Below, in pieces: positions 15,467-23,879 of a stretch of DNA of 64,000 bases. Source of the stretch: Xanthomonas sp. AM6 (GTDB taxonomy: Bacteria > Pseudomonadota > Gammaproteobacteria > Xanthomonadales > Xanthomonadaceae); contig NZ_CP106869.1 in NCBI RefSeq assembly GCF_025665335.1, positions 894,501-958,500 of the forward strand, written 5' to 3'. The position numbers were made by a program, and so were the translations under genes. Positions within the stretch are counted from its first letter, which is position 1. The number at the start of each line of letters is the position of its first letter. The notes under the pieces were generated by a model, which worked only from the letters and a program-made list of their open reading frames with translations, was not told the origin of the DNA and did no database searches.

Positions 15467-16744
15467 ATGACCACCGCACGGCCTGCCAGTCCCTTCGCCT
15501 CGATCGCCATCGTCGGGTTGCTGTTCTTCATCATCGGCTTCTTCACCTGGATCAACGGCCCGCTGATCACCTTCGTGCGGCTGGCGTTCGACCTCGACGA
15601 GGTCAACGCGTTCCTGGTGCTGATGGTGTTCTACCTGTCGTATTTCTTCCTGGCGCTGCCGGCGTCGTGGATCCTCAAGCGCACCGGCATGAAGAAGGGC
15701 CTGGCGCTGAGCCTGGTGGTGATGGCGGCGGGCGCGGCGGCGTTCGGCCAGTTCGCCACGCAGCGCTTCTATCCCGGCGCGCTGGCCGGCCTGTTCGTGA
15801 TCGGCAGCAGCCTGGCGCTGCTGCAGACCGCGATCAATCCCTACATCAGCATCCTCGGCCCGATCGAGAGCGCGGCGCGGCGCATCGCGGTGATGGGCAT
15901 CTGCAACAAGATCGCCGGCATCCTGGCGCCGTTCCTGATCGGCACGCTGGTGCTGCACGGCGTCGGCGACCTGGCCACGCAGGTGCAGGCCGCCGACCCG
16001 GTGGCCAAGGAGGCGCTGCTGGATGCGTTCGCCGCCAAGATCCACCTGCCGTACCTGGTGATGGCCGGGGTGCTGGTGCTGGTGGCGATCGGCGTGCTGT
16101 TCTCGCCGCTGCCCGAGCTCAAGGCGTCCGAGGCCAACGCCACGCCGGCCGCCGCCGGCAACGCCGCGCAGAAGACCAGCATCTTCCAGTTCCCGCACCT
16201 GTGGCTGGGCGTGCTGTGCCTGTTCGTGTACGTGGGCGTGGAAGTGATGGCCGGCGATGCGATCGGCACCTACGGCAACGGTTTCCACCTGCCGCTGGAC
16301 CAGACCAAGCTGTTCACCTCGTTCACCCTGGCGGCGATGCTGGCCGGCTACGTGGCCGGCCTGCTGCTGATCCCCAAGGTGATCTCGCAGGCGCGCTACC
16401 TCAGCGTGTCGGCCGTGCTGGGCGTGCTGTTCTCGTTCGGCGCCTACGTCACCCACGGCTACATGTCGGTGGGTTTCGTCGCCGCGCTGGGCTTCGCCAA
16501 CGCGATGATGTGGCCGGCGATCTTCCCGCTGGCGATCAAGGGCCTGGGCCGCTTCACCGAGATCGGCTCGGCCCTGCTGGTGATGGGCATCGCCGGCGGC
16601 GCGATCATCCCGCAGCTGTTCGCGGTGCTGAAGCAGCACTTCGATTTCCAGCTGGTGTTCCTGCTGCTGATGGTGCCCTGCTACCTGTACATCCTGTTCT
16701 ATTCGCTGCTCGGCCACCGCGCCGGCCAGGCTTCCGGCGCGTGA
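15467..16744 (+). CDS. nagP: MFS N-acetylglucosamine permease
   Basis: A 425-residue major facilitator superfamily transporter of the FucP-like sugar:proton symporter group, with about twelve membrane segments. It opens with FASIAIVGLLFFIIGFFTW and has LLQTAINPYI and GSALLVMGIAGGAIIP in the core. In xanthomonads inner-membrane GlcNAc uptake occurs through this MFS protein instead of a PTS. It lies between nagQ and nagR on one strand. GlcNAc as substrate is inferred from the conserved locus. Confidence 0.9.
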   Translation: MTTARPASPFASIAIVGLLFFIIGFFTWINGPLITFVRLAFDLDEVNAFLVLMVFYLSYFFLALPASWILKRTGMKKGLALSLVVMAAGAAAFGQFATQRFYPGALAGLFVIGSSLALLQTAINPYISILGPIESAARRIAVMGICNKIAGILAPFLIGTLVLHGVGDLATQVQAADPVAKEALLDAFAAKIHLPYLVMAGVLVLVAIGVLFSPLPELKASEANATPAAAGNAAQKTSIFQFPHLWLGVLCLFVYVGVEVMAGDAIGTYGNGFHLPLDQTKLFTSFTLAAMLAGYVAGLLLIPKVISQARYLSVSAVLGVLFSFGAYVTHGYMSVGFVAALGFANAMMWPAIFPLAIKGLGRFTEIGSALLVMGIAGGAIIPQLFAVLKQHFDFQLVFLLLMVPCYLYILFYSLLGHRAGQASGA

Positions 16745-16786
16745 TCGCGCATCATGGGCACACTTCCCGACGTGCAGGACCGCAAC

Positions 16787-17854
16787 ATGCGTAGACCGAC
16801 CATCAAGGATGTCGCCGAACGGGCGCGGGTGTCGCTGAAGACCGTCTCGCGCGTGATCAACAACGAACCGTCGGTGATGCAGGCCACGCGCGCGCGCGTG
16901 CTGCACGCCATCGCCGAGCTGGACTACGAGCCGGACCCGTCGGCGCGCAACCTGCGCAGCGGCACTCCGTTCGTGATCGGGCTGGTGTACGACAACCCCA
17001 ACCCGTACCACATCATCGGCGTGCAGAACGGCGTGCTGGCGGCGTGCCGCGAGACCGGCTTCGGCCTGCAGATCCATCCCTGCGACTCGACCTCGCCGAT
17101 GCTGGCCGAGGAACTGGCCGAATGGACCCAGCGCTCGCGCCTGGCCGGGCTGGTGCTGACCGCGCCGATGTCCGAGCGCGCCGAGCTGGTCGCGGCGCTG
17201 ACTGCGCGCGGGATCAAGACCGTGCGCATCATCGCCGCCACCGAGGATCCCCAGGACGGCCCCTGCGTCTACGTCGACGACCGCGACGCCGCCTACGAGG
17301 TCACCGAACACCTGATCCAGCTCGGCCACCAGCGCATCGGCTTCCTGTGGGGCGGCACCTCGCACCGTTCCAGCGGCGAGCGCTACGCCGGCTATGAGGC
17401 GGCGCTGAAGGACTACGGCATCACCCTGGACAAGCACCTGGTGGTGCCCGGCGACTACACCTTCGACGACGGCTTCCGCGGCGCGCGGCGGCTGCTGGCG
17501 CTGCGCGAACCGCCGACCGCGATCTTCGGCTCCAACGACGAGATCGCCGCCGGCGTGCTCGCCGCGGCCAAGTCGGCGGGCATGAACGTGCCCTACGACC
17601 TGTCCATCGCCGGCTTCGAGGACAGCCCGTTCTCGCGCCAGTCGTGGCCGGCGCTGACCACCGCCAAGCAGGCCACCGAGGACATCGCCCGCCACGCCGC
17701 GCGGCTGCTGATCAGCCAGCTGCGCAGCGACGCCTACGAAGAGCATCCGGCGCCGATGCGCAACCAGGGCTTCGTGCCGCAGCTGGTGGTGCGCGGCTCC
17801 ACCGCGCCGATGCAGCCGCAGTCGCGCCGTTCCCCTTCCCCCGACCCGACATGA
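16787..17854 (+). CDS. nagR: LacI-family repressor NagR
   Basis: A 355-residue LacI-type regulator. It has an N-terminal helix-turn-helix (RPTIKDVAERARVSLKTVSRVIN), a hinge helix with YEPDPSARNLR, then a periplasmic-binding-protein-like effector domain. The start at 16787 has AGGA seven bases upstream, and family members begin just before TIKDVA; an alternative ATG at 16754 lacks a ribosome site. CG-centred palindromes in the nag intergenic region are its likely targets. Its stop overlaps the nagB-II start (ATGA), so regulator and enzymes are translationally coupled. Confidence 0.92.
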   Translation: MRRPTIKDVAERARVSLKTVSRVINNEPSVMQATRARVLHAIAELDYEPDPSARNLRSGTPFVIGLVYDNPNPYHIIGVQNGVLAACRETGFGLQIHPCDSTSPMLAEELAEWTQRSRLAGLVLTAPMSERAELVAALTARGIKTVRIIAATEDPQDGPCVYVDDRDAAYEVTEHLIQLGHQRIGFLWGGTSHRSSGERYAGYEAALKDYGITLDKHLVVPGDYTFDDGFRGARRLLALREPPTAIFGSNDEIAAGVLAAAKSAGMNVPYDLSIAGFEDSPFSRQSWPALTTAKQATEDIARHAARLLISQLRSDAYEEHPAPMRNQGFVPQLVVRGSTAPMQPQSRRSPSPDPT

Positions 17855-18891
17855 CCCTGCCCATGGCATTGCCCACCGAAACCGAGACCCTGATGTTCCG
17901 CGAGGCCGCGGAAACCGCCGACGTCGTCGCCGCGCAGTTCGCGCGCAACCATGCGGCGGTGAGCGCGCTGGCCGCCACGCTGCGCGCCGATCCGCCGCCG
18001 TTCGTGGTCACCTGCGCGCGCGGCAGTTCCGACCATGCCGCGACCTACGCCAAGTACCTGTTCGAGACCCAGATCGGGGTGGTCACCGCCTCGGCCTCGC
18101 CCTCGGTGGGCTCGGTGTACGCCTCGCCGCTGCAGTTGCGCGGCGCGCTGTACGTGGTGATCTCGCAGTCCGGCAAGAGCCCGGACCTGTTGCGCAACGC
18201 CGAAGCCGCCAAGGCCGCCGGCGCGCGCGTGGTGGCGCTGGTCAATGTCGAGGATTCGCCGCTGGCGCAGCTGGCCGACACGGTGATCGCGCTGGGCGCC
18301 GGCCCGGAGAAGAGCGTGGCGGCGACCAAGAGCTACCTGGCCTCGCTGGCGGCGATCCTGCAGCTCGGCGCGCACTGGAAGAACGATGCGGCGCTGCTCG
18401 CCGCGCTGGACGCGTTGCCGCAGGCGCTGCGCGCCGCCTGGCAGGCCGACTGGCGCCCGCTCACCGACGGCCTGGCCGACGCGCACAACCTGTTCGTGCT
18501 CGGCCGCGGCCTGGGCCTGGCCGCGGCGCAGGAAGCGGCGCTGAAGTTCAAGGAAACCTGCGGCCTGCATGCCGAGGCGTACAGCTCGGCGGAAGTGAAG
18601 CACGGGCCGATGGCGCTGGTCGGCCCGGGCTTCCCGGTGCTGGCCTTCGCCCAGCCGGACGAGACCGGCCCCGGCACCCGCGACCTGGCCGAGGAGTTCC
18701 GCGGCCGCGGCGCGCAGGTGTGGCTGGCCGGCGCCGACGGCGACCTGCCGCTGGTCGCCGCGCCGCATCCGGTGTGCGCGCCGCTGCTGACCATCCAGAG
18801 CTTCTACCGCGCGATCAACGCGCTGGCGCTGCGCCGCGGCTACAACCCGGACTTGCCGCCGCATCTGAACAAAGTGACGGAGACGGTGTGA
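17851..18891 (+). CDS. nagB-II: Glucosamine-6-phosphate deaminase, SIS type (NagB-II)
   Basis: A 346-residue protein with two SIS domains, related to the isomerase half of GlmS but without the glutaminase domain. Motifs include TCARGSSDHAATYAKYLFE, the first sugar-phosphate site ISQSGKSPD, the second-domain LGRGLGLAAAQEAALKFKE, and HGPMALV. It converts glucosamine-6-phosphate to fructose-6-phosphate and ammonia; NagB-II replaces classical NagB in xanthomonads and Shewanella. It overlaps nagR by 4 bp and nagA by 1 bp, forming the catabolic core of the operon. Confidence 0.93.
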   Translation: MTLPMALPTETETLMFREAAETADVVAAQFARNHAAVSALAATLRADPPPFVVTCARGSSDHAATYAKYLFETQIGVVTASASPSVGSVYASPLQLRGALYVVISQSGKSPDLLRNAEAAKAAGARVVALVNVEDSPLAQLADTVIALGAGPEKSVAATKSYLASLAAILQLGAHWKNDAALLAALDALPQALRAAWQADWRPLTDGLADAHNLFVLGRGLGLAAAQEAALKFKETCGLHAEAYSSAEVKHGPMALVGPGFPVLAFAQPDETGPGTRDLAEEFRGRGAQVWLAGADGDLPLVAAPHPVCAPLLTIQSFYRAINALALRRGYNPDLPPHLNKVTETV

Positions 18892-20048
18892 TGGCGACCA
18901 CGGCGCTGCGCAATGCGCGCGTACTCGGCGAGGACGGATTCCTCGATGGCACGAGCGTGCTGCTCGACGGCGGCCGCATCGCCGCGCTGCTCGACGACGG
19001 CGACGCGCGCGTGGCCGCGGCGCCGGTGCAGCTGGACCTGCACGGCGGCACCCTGCTGCCGGGCTTCATCGACCTGCAGGTCAATGGCGGTGGCGGCGTG
19101 CTGTTCAACAACCGGACCGACGTCGACGCGCTGCGCCGCATCGGCCAGGCGCACCGCCGCTACGGCACCACCGGCTATCTGCCGACGCTGATCAGCGACG
19201 ACGTCGCGGTGATGCGCGCGGCGATCGCCGCCACCCGCCAGGCCATCGCCGACGGCGTGCCGGGCGTGCTCGGCATCCACCTGGAAGGCCCGTACCTGGC
19301 GCCGGCGCGCAAGGGCACCCACAACGTGGACAAGTTCCGCGTGCCCGATGCCGCCGAACTGGCGTTGGCCGCCTCGCTGGACAATGGCGTCACCCTGATC
19401 ACGCTGGCGCCGGAGCGGGTGCCGGCCGACAGCATCCGCGCGCTGGTCGCGGCCGGCGCGCAGGTGTTCGCCGGGCACACCGCCGCCAGCTACGAGGAGG
19501 CGCGCGCCGGCCTGGATGCGGGCATCCGCGGCTTCACCCACCTGTACAACGCGATGTCGCCGCTGCAGGGGCGCGACCCCGGCGCGGTCGGCGCGGCGCT
19601 GGAAGACCGCCACGCCTGGTGCGGGATCATCGTCGACGGCGTGCACGTGCACCCGGCGAGCCTGCGCGTGGCGCTGGCGGCCAAGCCGCGCGGCAAGCTG
19701 TTCCTGGTCACCGACGCGATGCCGATGGTCGGTGCCGACAGTCCCGACTTCGACCTGTACGGCGAAACCATCACCGCCGTGGACGGCGTGGTGCGCAACG
19801 CCGCCGGCACCCTGGCCGGCTCGGCGCTGGACATGGCCAGCGCGGTGCGCAACACCGTGCAGTGGCTCGGCGTGCCCCTGGACGAGGCCGCGCGCATGGC
19901 CTCGCTGTATCCGGCGCAATGCGTCGGCCTGGACGACCGCTACGGCCGCATCGCGCCCGGCTACCAGGCCGACCTGGTGCTGCTCGACGACGCGCTGCAG
20001 GTGCAGCGGACCTGGATCGCCGGGGCGATGGAGCAACCAGCGGCATAG
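18891..20048 (+). CDS. nagA: N-acetylglucosamine-6-phosphate deacetylase
   Basis: A 385-residue amidohydrolase. It has PGFIDLQVNGGGGVLFNN near the start (in the NagA family the usual HxH is QxN), then metal and substrate residues in GIHLEGPYLAPARKGTHN, FAGHTAAS and THLYNAMSPLQGRDPG, and the catalytic Asp in LVTDAMPMVG. It produces glucosamine-6-phosphate and acetate, feeding NagB-II. The ATG at 18891 shares its A with the preceding stop (TGATG), so translation is coupled. It ends the plus-strand nag operon; no clear intrinsic terminator follows. Confidence 0.94.
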   Translation: MATTALRNARVLGEDGFLDGTSVLLDGGRIAALLDDGDARVAAAPVQLDLHGGTLLPGFIDLQVNGGGGVLFNNRTDVDALRRIGQAHRRYGTTGYLPTLISDDVAVMRAAIAATRQAIADGVPGVLGIHLEGPYLAPARKGTHNVDKFRVPDAAELALAASLDNGVTLITLAPERVPADSIRALVAAGAQVFAGHTAASYEEARAGLDAGIRGFTHLYNAMSPLQGRDPGAVGAALEDRHAWCGIIVDGVHVHPASLRVALAAKPRGKLFLVTDAMPMVGADSPDFDLYGETITAVDGVVRNAAGTLAGSALDMASAVRNTVQWLGVPLDEAARMASLYPAQCVGLDDRYGRIAPGYQADLVLLDDALQVQRTWIAGAMEQPAA

Positions 20049-20127
20049 CCGATCCATGCGCCTGGCGCGTCCGCCACGCGCAAACGGGGGCATTCGTCGG
20101 CGGCGTGCCGACGATTCCGATCCAGTC

Positions 20128-20176
20128 GTGGGAGCGACTTTGGTCGCGACGCGCTTCACCGGGAATGCCGGTCGCA
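20128..20176. repeat. GTAG/REP-like repeat, partial copy
   Basis: The left arm GTGGGAGCGACTTTGGTCGC is intact with its internal palindrome. The right arm is cut short after a GGTCGCAC remnant. It is one of seven related elements in the window and lies between nagA and the fructosamine-kinase-like gene. Confidence 0.7.
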
Positions 20177-20206
20177 CCCAAGCGGAAAACCCGCTAGCCT
20201 GAGCCG

Positions 20207-21016
20207 ATGCATGCCGCCGGTTCCGACCTGTTCGCCGTGCCGGCGCATGACGGCCTGCACCGGCTGACGCTGCGCGACGGCCGTGGCGCGATCTGCAAGC
20301 GCCGCCGCGCCCTGCCGCCCGATTTCTTCGCCGCCGAAGTGCGCGGCCTGGACGCGTTGCGTGCCGCCGGTGGCCTGCGCGTGCCGCAGGTGTATGCGCA
20401 AGGCGAGGACTGGCTGTTGCTCGAAGACCTAGGCGAAGCGCGTCCGGATCCAGCGTTCTCCCGGCTCGCCGGCGAAGGCCTGGCGCGACAGCACCGCCTG
20501 CGCGGCGAGCGCTTCGGCTTCGATCACGACGGCTATATCGGCGACAGTCCGCAGGCAAACGCGGCAGACAGCGACGGGCATCGCTTCTTCGTCGAACGAC
20601 GGCTGCGCCCGCAAGGCGACCGCGCGCTGCGCAGCGGCCGCCTTGACGCCACCGCGGCGGCGCGCCTGCAGCGGCTGTACGCACGCCTGCCGCAGCTGAT
20701 CCCGGCGCAGCCGCCGGTGCTGCTGCACGGCGACCTGTGGCAGGGCAACCTGCACTGCGCCGGCGACGGCCTGCCGGCGCTGATCGATGCCGGCGCCACG
20801 CACTACGGCTGGGCCGAAGCCGAGCTGGCGATGCTGACGCTGTTCGGCGAACCCGATCCGCAGCTCCTGCGCAGCTACGCCGAGCACGCGCCCTTGGCCA
20901 AGGACTGGCGCGAGCGCGCGCCGCTGTACAACCTCTACCACCTGCTCAACCACCTCAACCTGTTCGGCGGTGGCTACGCCGCGCAAGTGGAGCAGGTGCT
21001 GGCCCGCTTCGGATAG
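20207..21016 (+). CDS. Fructosamine kinase-family protein
   Basis: A 269-residue kinase-like protein of the fructosamine/ketosamine kinase family, part of the aminoglycoside phosphotransferase fold. The C-terminal lobe has the catalytic loop LLHGDLWQGNL and a metal motif read as LIDAGATHYG, where most relatives have DPA; Asp is kept and the next residue changed. Related enzymes phosphorylate ketosamines so glycated proteins or free glycated amines can be repaired. Its place just after the nag operon may be chance. No strong ribosome site is seen before the ATG, so the start is less certain than the family. Confidence 0.78.
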   Translation: MHAAGSDLFAVPAHDGLHRLTLRDGRGAICKRRRALPPDFFAAEVRGLDALRAAGGLRVPQVYAQGEDWLLLEDLGEARPDPAFSRLAGEGLARQHRLRGERFGFDHDGYIGDSPQANAADSDGHRFFVERRLRPQGDRALRSGRLDATAAARLQRLYARLPQLIPAQPPVLLHGDLWQGNLHCAGDGLPALIDAGATHYGWAEAELAMLTLFGEPDPQLLRSYAEHAPLAKDWRERAPLYNLYHLLNHLNLFGGGYAAQVEQVLARFG

Positions 21017-21146
21017 GCATGCCGAAGGACACCTTGCGGCCCGCCCGGGTCGTCGCCAAGCTTGGCCATCGGTTTCCGCGCAGCGATGGCCCAGGGGCGA
21101 GCGGTCGTTGCTTCGCTCCATGTCTCTTCCGGGGAGTGTGCATCGA

Positions 21147-22313
21147 ATGATTCGCAACGCTGCGCTGGCGCTCCTGCTTGCAGGAATCCCGGGCACTTCC
21201 GCTGCCCGCGCCGAGGAGGCCTGGGCGCCGGTGGAGGCGCGCGTACCGTTCGCGCCCACTGCGTTCACGGGCAGCGACGGGCTCACGCACCTGGCGTACG
21301 AGCTGCACGTCACCAACTTCTACGGCGACTCCGGCGCGCTCGCGCCGCAGGGGCTGGACGTGTTCGGCGACGATGCGGCCACGCCCCTGCTGGCACTGGA
21401 TGCGAAGCAGCTGGCGCAAGTGGCGAAACCTGCGCCGGCGGCGCAAGAACCCGTGGCGATACTCCCCGGCAAGCGCGCGGTGTTCTTCGTATGGTTGACC
21501 CTGCCGGCGGACGCGTCCGTGCCGCACCGCCTGCGCCATCGCATCCAATTCACCGCGGACACGCATGCGAACAGCGTGCTCGACGGCGCCACCGTCCAGG
21601 TCGGCGATGCGAAGCCCATGGTCATCGCATCGCCGTTGCGCGGTGGCCGCTGGTTGGCCCACGAAGGCCCGGGCGCCGCCCAGTCGCACCACTGGGGCAG
21701 CCTGGTGGCGGTGAACGGGCAGCTGACCATTCCGCAGCGCTACGCCCTGGATCTGGTGGGCGTCGACGATGCCGGACACGTGCTGCGATCCGGCGTGAAG
21801 GACATCCAGAAATCCCTCTACGCCGACTGGATCGGCTATGGCGCGGACGTGCTTGCCGTGGCCGATGGCGTCGTGCGCAGCGCGCGCGATGGCGAGGCCG
21901 AACACCCGCCGCTCAGCGCGCAACCGGAACCCAGCGCGCTCACCAGCAACGGCCTGTTCGGCAACTACGTGGTGCTGGAAATCGCGCCGGGCACGTTCGC
22001 AAGCTATGCGCACCTGCGGCGAGGCAGCCTCAAGGTGAAACCGGGCGACCGGGTGCGGCGGGGGCAAGTGCTCGCGCAGCTGGGACAGTCCGGCAATTCC
22101 GCCGCGCCGCATCTGCATTTTCAGCTGTCCAATGCCGTCGCGTTCGAAGGCTCGGAAGGCGTGCCTTACGTGTTCGAGCGCTTCGGCTACCTCGGCCCCG
22201 AATCCGAAGCCCAGCTGTTCGGGCAGGGCGATCCATGGAAAGCCTCGCCCATCGAATACCGCCGCTCGCAGCTGCCGCTCAACGACGTGGTGATTCGGTT
22301 TCCCGGTCCTTAG
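21147..22313 (+). CDS. Exported M23-family peptidase homologue (LytM fold)
   Basis: A 388-residue protein with a signal peptide (cleavage likely near SAARA), an N-terminal beta-rich domain, and a C-terminal LytM-like domain with VLAVADGVV, YAHLRRGSLKVKPGDRV and the HLHF zinc motif. Where classical M23 enzymes have HxxxD, this reads RYALD, so the first zinc-ligand His is Arg. It may therefore be a non-catalytic or altered envelope protein. The ATG at 21147 directly precedes the signal peptide; an ATG at 21120 is in frame. It would act on or near peptidoglycan in the periplasm. Neighbours give no functional link. Confidence 0.75.
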   Translation: MIRNAALALLLAGIPGTSAARAEEAWAPVEARVPFAPTAFTGSDGLTHLAYELHVTNFYGDSGALAPQGLDVFGDDAATPLLALDAKQLAQVAKPAPAAQEPVAILPGKRAVFFVWLTLPADASVPHRLRHRIQFTADTHANSVLDGATVQVGDAKPMVIASPLRGGRWLAHEGPGAAQSHHWGSLVAVNGQLTIPQRYALDLVGVDDAGHVLRSGVKDIQKSLYADWIGYGADVLAVADGVVRSARDGEAEHPPLSAQPEPSALTSNGLFGNYVVLEIAPGTFASYAHLRRGSLKVKPGDRVRRGQVLAQLGQSGNSAAPHLHFQLSNAVAFEGSEGVPYVFERFGYLGPESEAQLFGQGDPWKASPIEYRRSQLPLNDVVIRFPGP

Positions 22314-22498
22314 GAGATCTTTGCCGGCTTCCTGCGCCCGCCTGGGCGGCATCCAGGCCGGACACGGGAAGTGGCCGGTGTGGCCGTTGGGGGACGGCGC
22401 GCGCAGCTTCGCCCCAGCCGCTTGGGCCGGCGTTTTTTTCAGGTGGAAAGAACCGGACCGTGCCTGCGAGACGGCATGCGATGCAAGGCGCGGCCGCG

Positions 22499-23734
22499 TC
22501 AGTCCGCGGGTGCGCCGCGCGCCGCGGCGATCGCCTTGATCCGCGCCTTGGCCAGCGCCTCGCCGATCTGCGGGCCGCTCAGGCCCTGCGCGGCCAGGTC
22601 GCGCGCGTTCACCGCCAGCGCGGCGGCGTGCAGGCGCTGCAGTTCGCGGCCCTGCGGGTAGTCGGCGTCCTCGCTGCCGAGGCGGCCGCGCTTGTCGGCC
22701 TCGCACACCAGCGCCAGCTGCGCGATGCGCTCGGGCTTGCGGAAGCCATCGCAGCGTTGCAGCAGTTCGTGCACGGTGCGGTCGCGCAGCTCGGCCAGGC
22801 GGTGCACGTTCAGGTGCTCGCGGCAGGCGATCTCGGCCAGCTGGCGGTGCTCCTGCGGCAGCTTCAGCCGCTCGCACAGCGCGCGCAACGGGGCCACGCC
22901 GCGCTGTTCGTGCATCACGTGGCGGGGCCATTCCGCTTCCGGCGTCAGCGCCTTGCCCAGGTCGTGGGTCAGCGCGGCGAAACCGATCAGCGCATCGCCC
23001 GGCGCCAGCCGCGCGGCCATGTCGCTGACCAGTTCCTGGTGGCGGCCGGTGTCGATCTCGGGATGGTATTCGGCGCGCTGCGGCACGCCGTACAGCGCCT
23101 CCAGTTCCGGCAGCACGCTGCGCAGCGCGTCGGCTTCATGCAGCGTGCGCAGGAACGCCGAGGGCTGCGCGGAGGCCAGGCTGCGCCGCAGTTCCTGCCA
23201 CACGCGCTCGGGCACCAGCGTGTCCAGTTCGCCGCTGGCCGCCATCTCGCGCATCAGCGCCAGCGTCTCCGGCGCCACGCTGAAGCCCAGCGGCGCCAGC
23301 CGCGCCATGAAGCGCGCCGCGCGCAGCACGCGCAGCGGGTCTTCGCCGAACGCAGGGCCGATGTGGCGCAGCACGCGCTGCTCGAGGTCGCGCACGCCGC
23401 CGTACGGATCGACCAGCGCGCCGCTGGCCTCGTCGCGGGCGATCGCGTTGATGGTGAAGTCGCGGCGCTGCAGGTCCTCTTCCAGCGTCACCGACGGATC
23501 GGCGTCGACGGTGAAGCCGTGGTAGCCGCGGCCGGACTTGCGCTCGGTGCGCGCCAGCGCGTATTCCTCGCCGCTGTGCGGATGCAGGAACACCGGGAAA
23601 TCGCGGCCCACCTGCTTGTAGCCCAGCGCCAGCATCTGCTGCGGCGTGGCGCCGACCACGACCCAGTCGCGGTCGCCGGGCGGCTGCCCGAGCAGGCTGT
23701 CGCGGACGGCGCCGCCGACGAGGTAGATATGCAT
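22499..23734 (-). CDS. cca: CCA tRNA nucleotidyltransferase (bacterial multifunctional type)
   Basis: Adds or repairs the 3'-CCA of tRNAs. The 411-residue protein has the class II head motif [16 protein letters not shown] with the catalytic DxD in GDRDWVVVG, the flexible-loop [10 protein letters not shown], and the ATP/CTP-selecting [14 protein letters not shown]-terminal HD domain (THDLGK) marks the gamma-proteobacterial form with phosphatase/phosphodiesterase activity. Length matches the roughly 412-residue E. coli enzyme. A G-rich inverted-repeat pair separates it from the transglycosylase gene, which lies upstream on the same strand. Confidence 0.96.
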   Translation of the reverse strand: MHIYLVGGAVRDSLLGQPPGDRDWVVVGATPQQMLALGYKQVGRDFPVFLHPHSGEEYALARTERKSGRGYHGFTVDADPSVTLEEDLQRRDFTINAIARDEASGALVDPYGGVRDLEQRVLRHIGPAFGEDPLRVLRAARFMARLAPLGFSVAPETLALMREMAASGELDTLVPERVWQELRRSLASAQPSAFLRTLHEADALRSVLPELEALYGVPQRAEYHPEIDTGRHQELVSDMAARLAPGDALIGFAALTHDLGKALTPEAEWPRHVMHEQRGVAPLRALCERLKLPQEHRQLAEIACREHLNVHRLAELRDRTVHELLQRCDGFRKPERIAQLALVCEADKRGRLGSEDADYPQGRELQRLHAAALAVNARDLAAQGLSGPQIGEALAKARIKAIAAARGAPAD

Positions 23735-23737
23735 GGG

Positions 23738-23879
23738 CCGGGATTCGGGAATGGGGAGTGGGGATTGGCCAGGGCGGTGTCGCGCGAGCGGATGCCGCCC
23801 TGGCCTATCCCGGCGATGCTACCTGCATACGGACGCGCTGCGCTGTTGCCAATCCCGAAATCCCTAATCCCGAATCCCT
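23738..23879. repeat. Paired G-rich inverted-repeat element
   Basis: The left arm (23738-23768, GGGATTCGGGAATGGGGAGT and onward) and right arm (23849-23879, CCAATCCCGAAATCCCTAAT and onward) are near-complementary and flank about 80 bp. The right arm contains the TAG stop (23864-23866) and last codons of the transglycosylase gene. Similar arms occur at 2660-2810, 4239-4373 and 63330-63353. Confidence 0.75.

Noticed and set aside
20128-20176. Insertion sequence end
   Set aside because: No transposase or target duplication; it matches the arms of the short palindromic elements elsewhere in the window.
22420-22440. Terminator with T7 run after the M23 gene
   Set aside because: The preceding stem is only about 4 bp and lies more than 100 bp after the stop; too weak to call.
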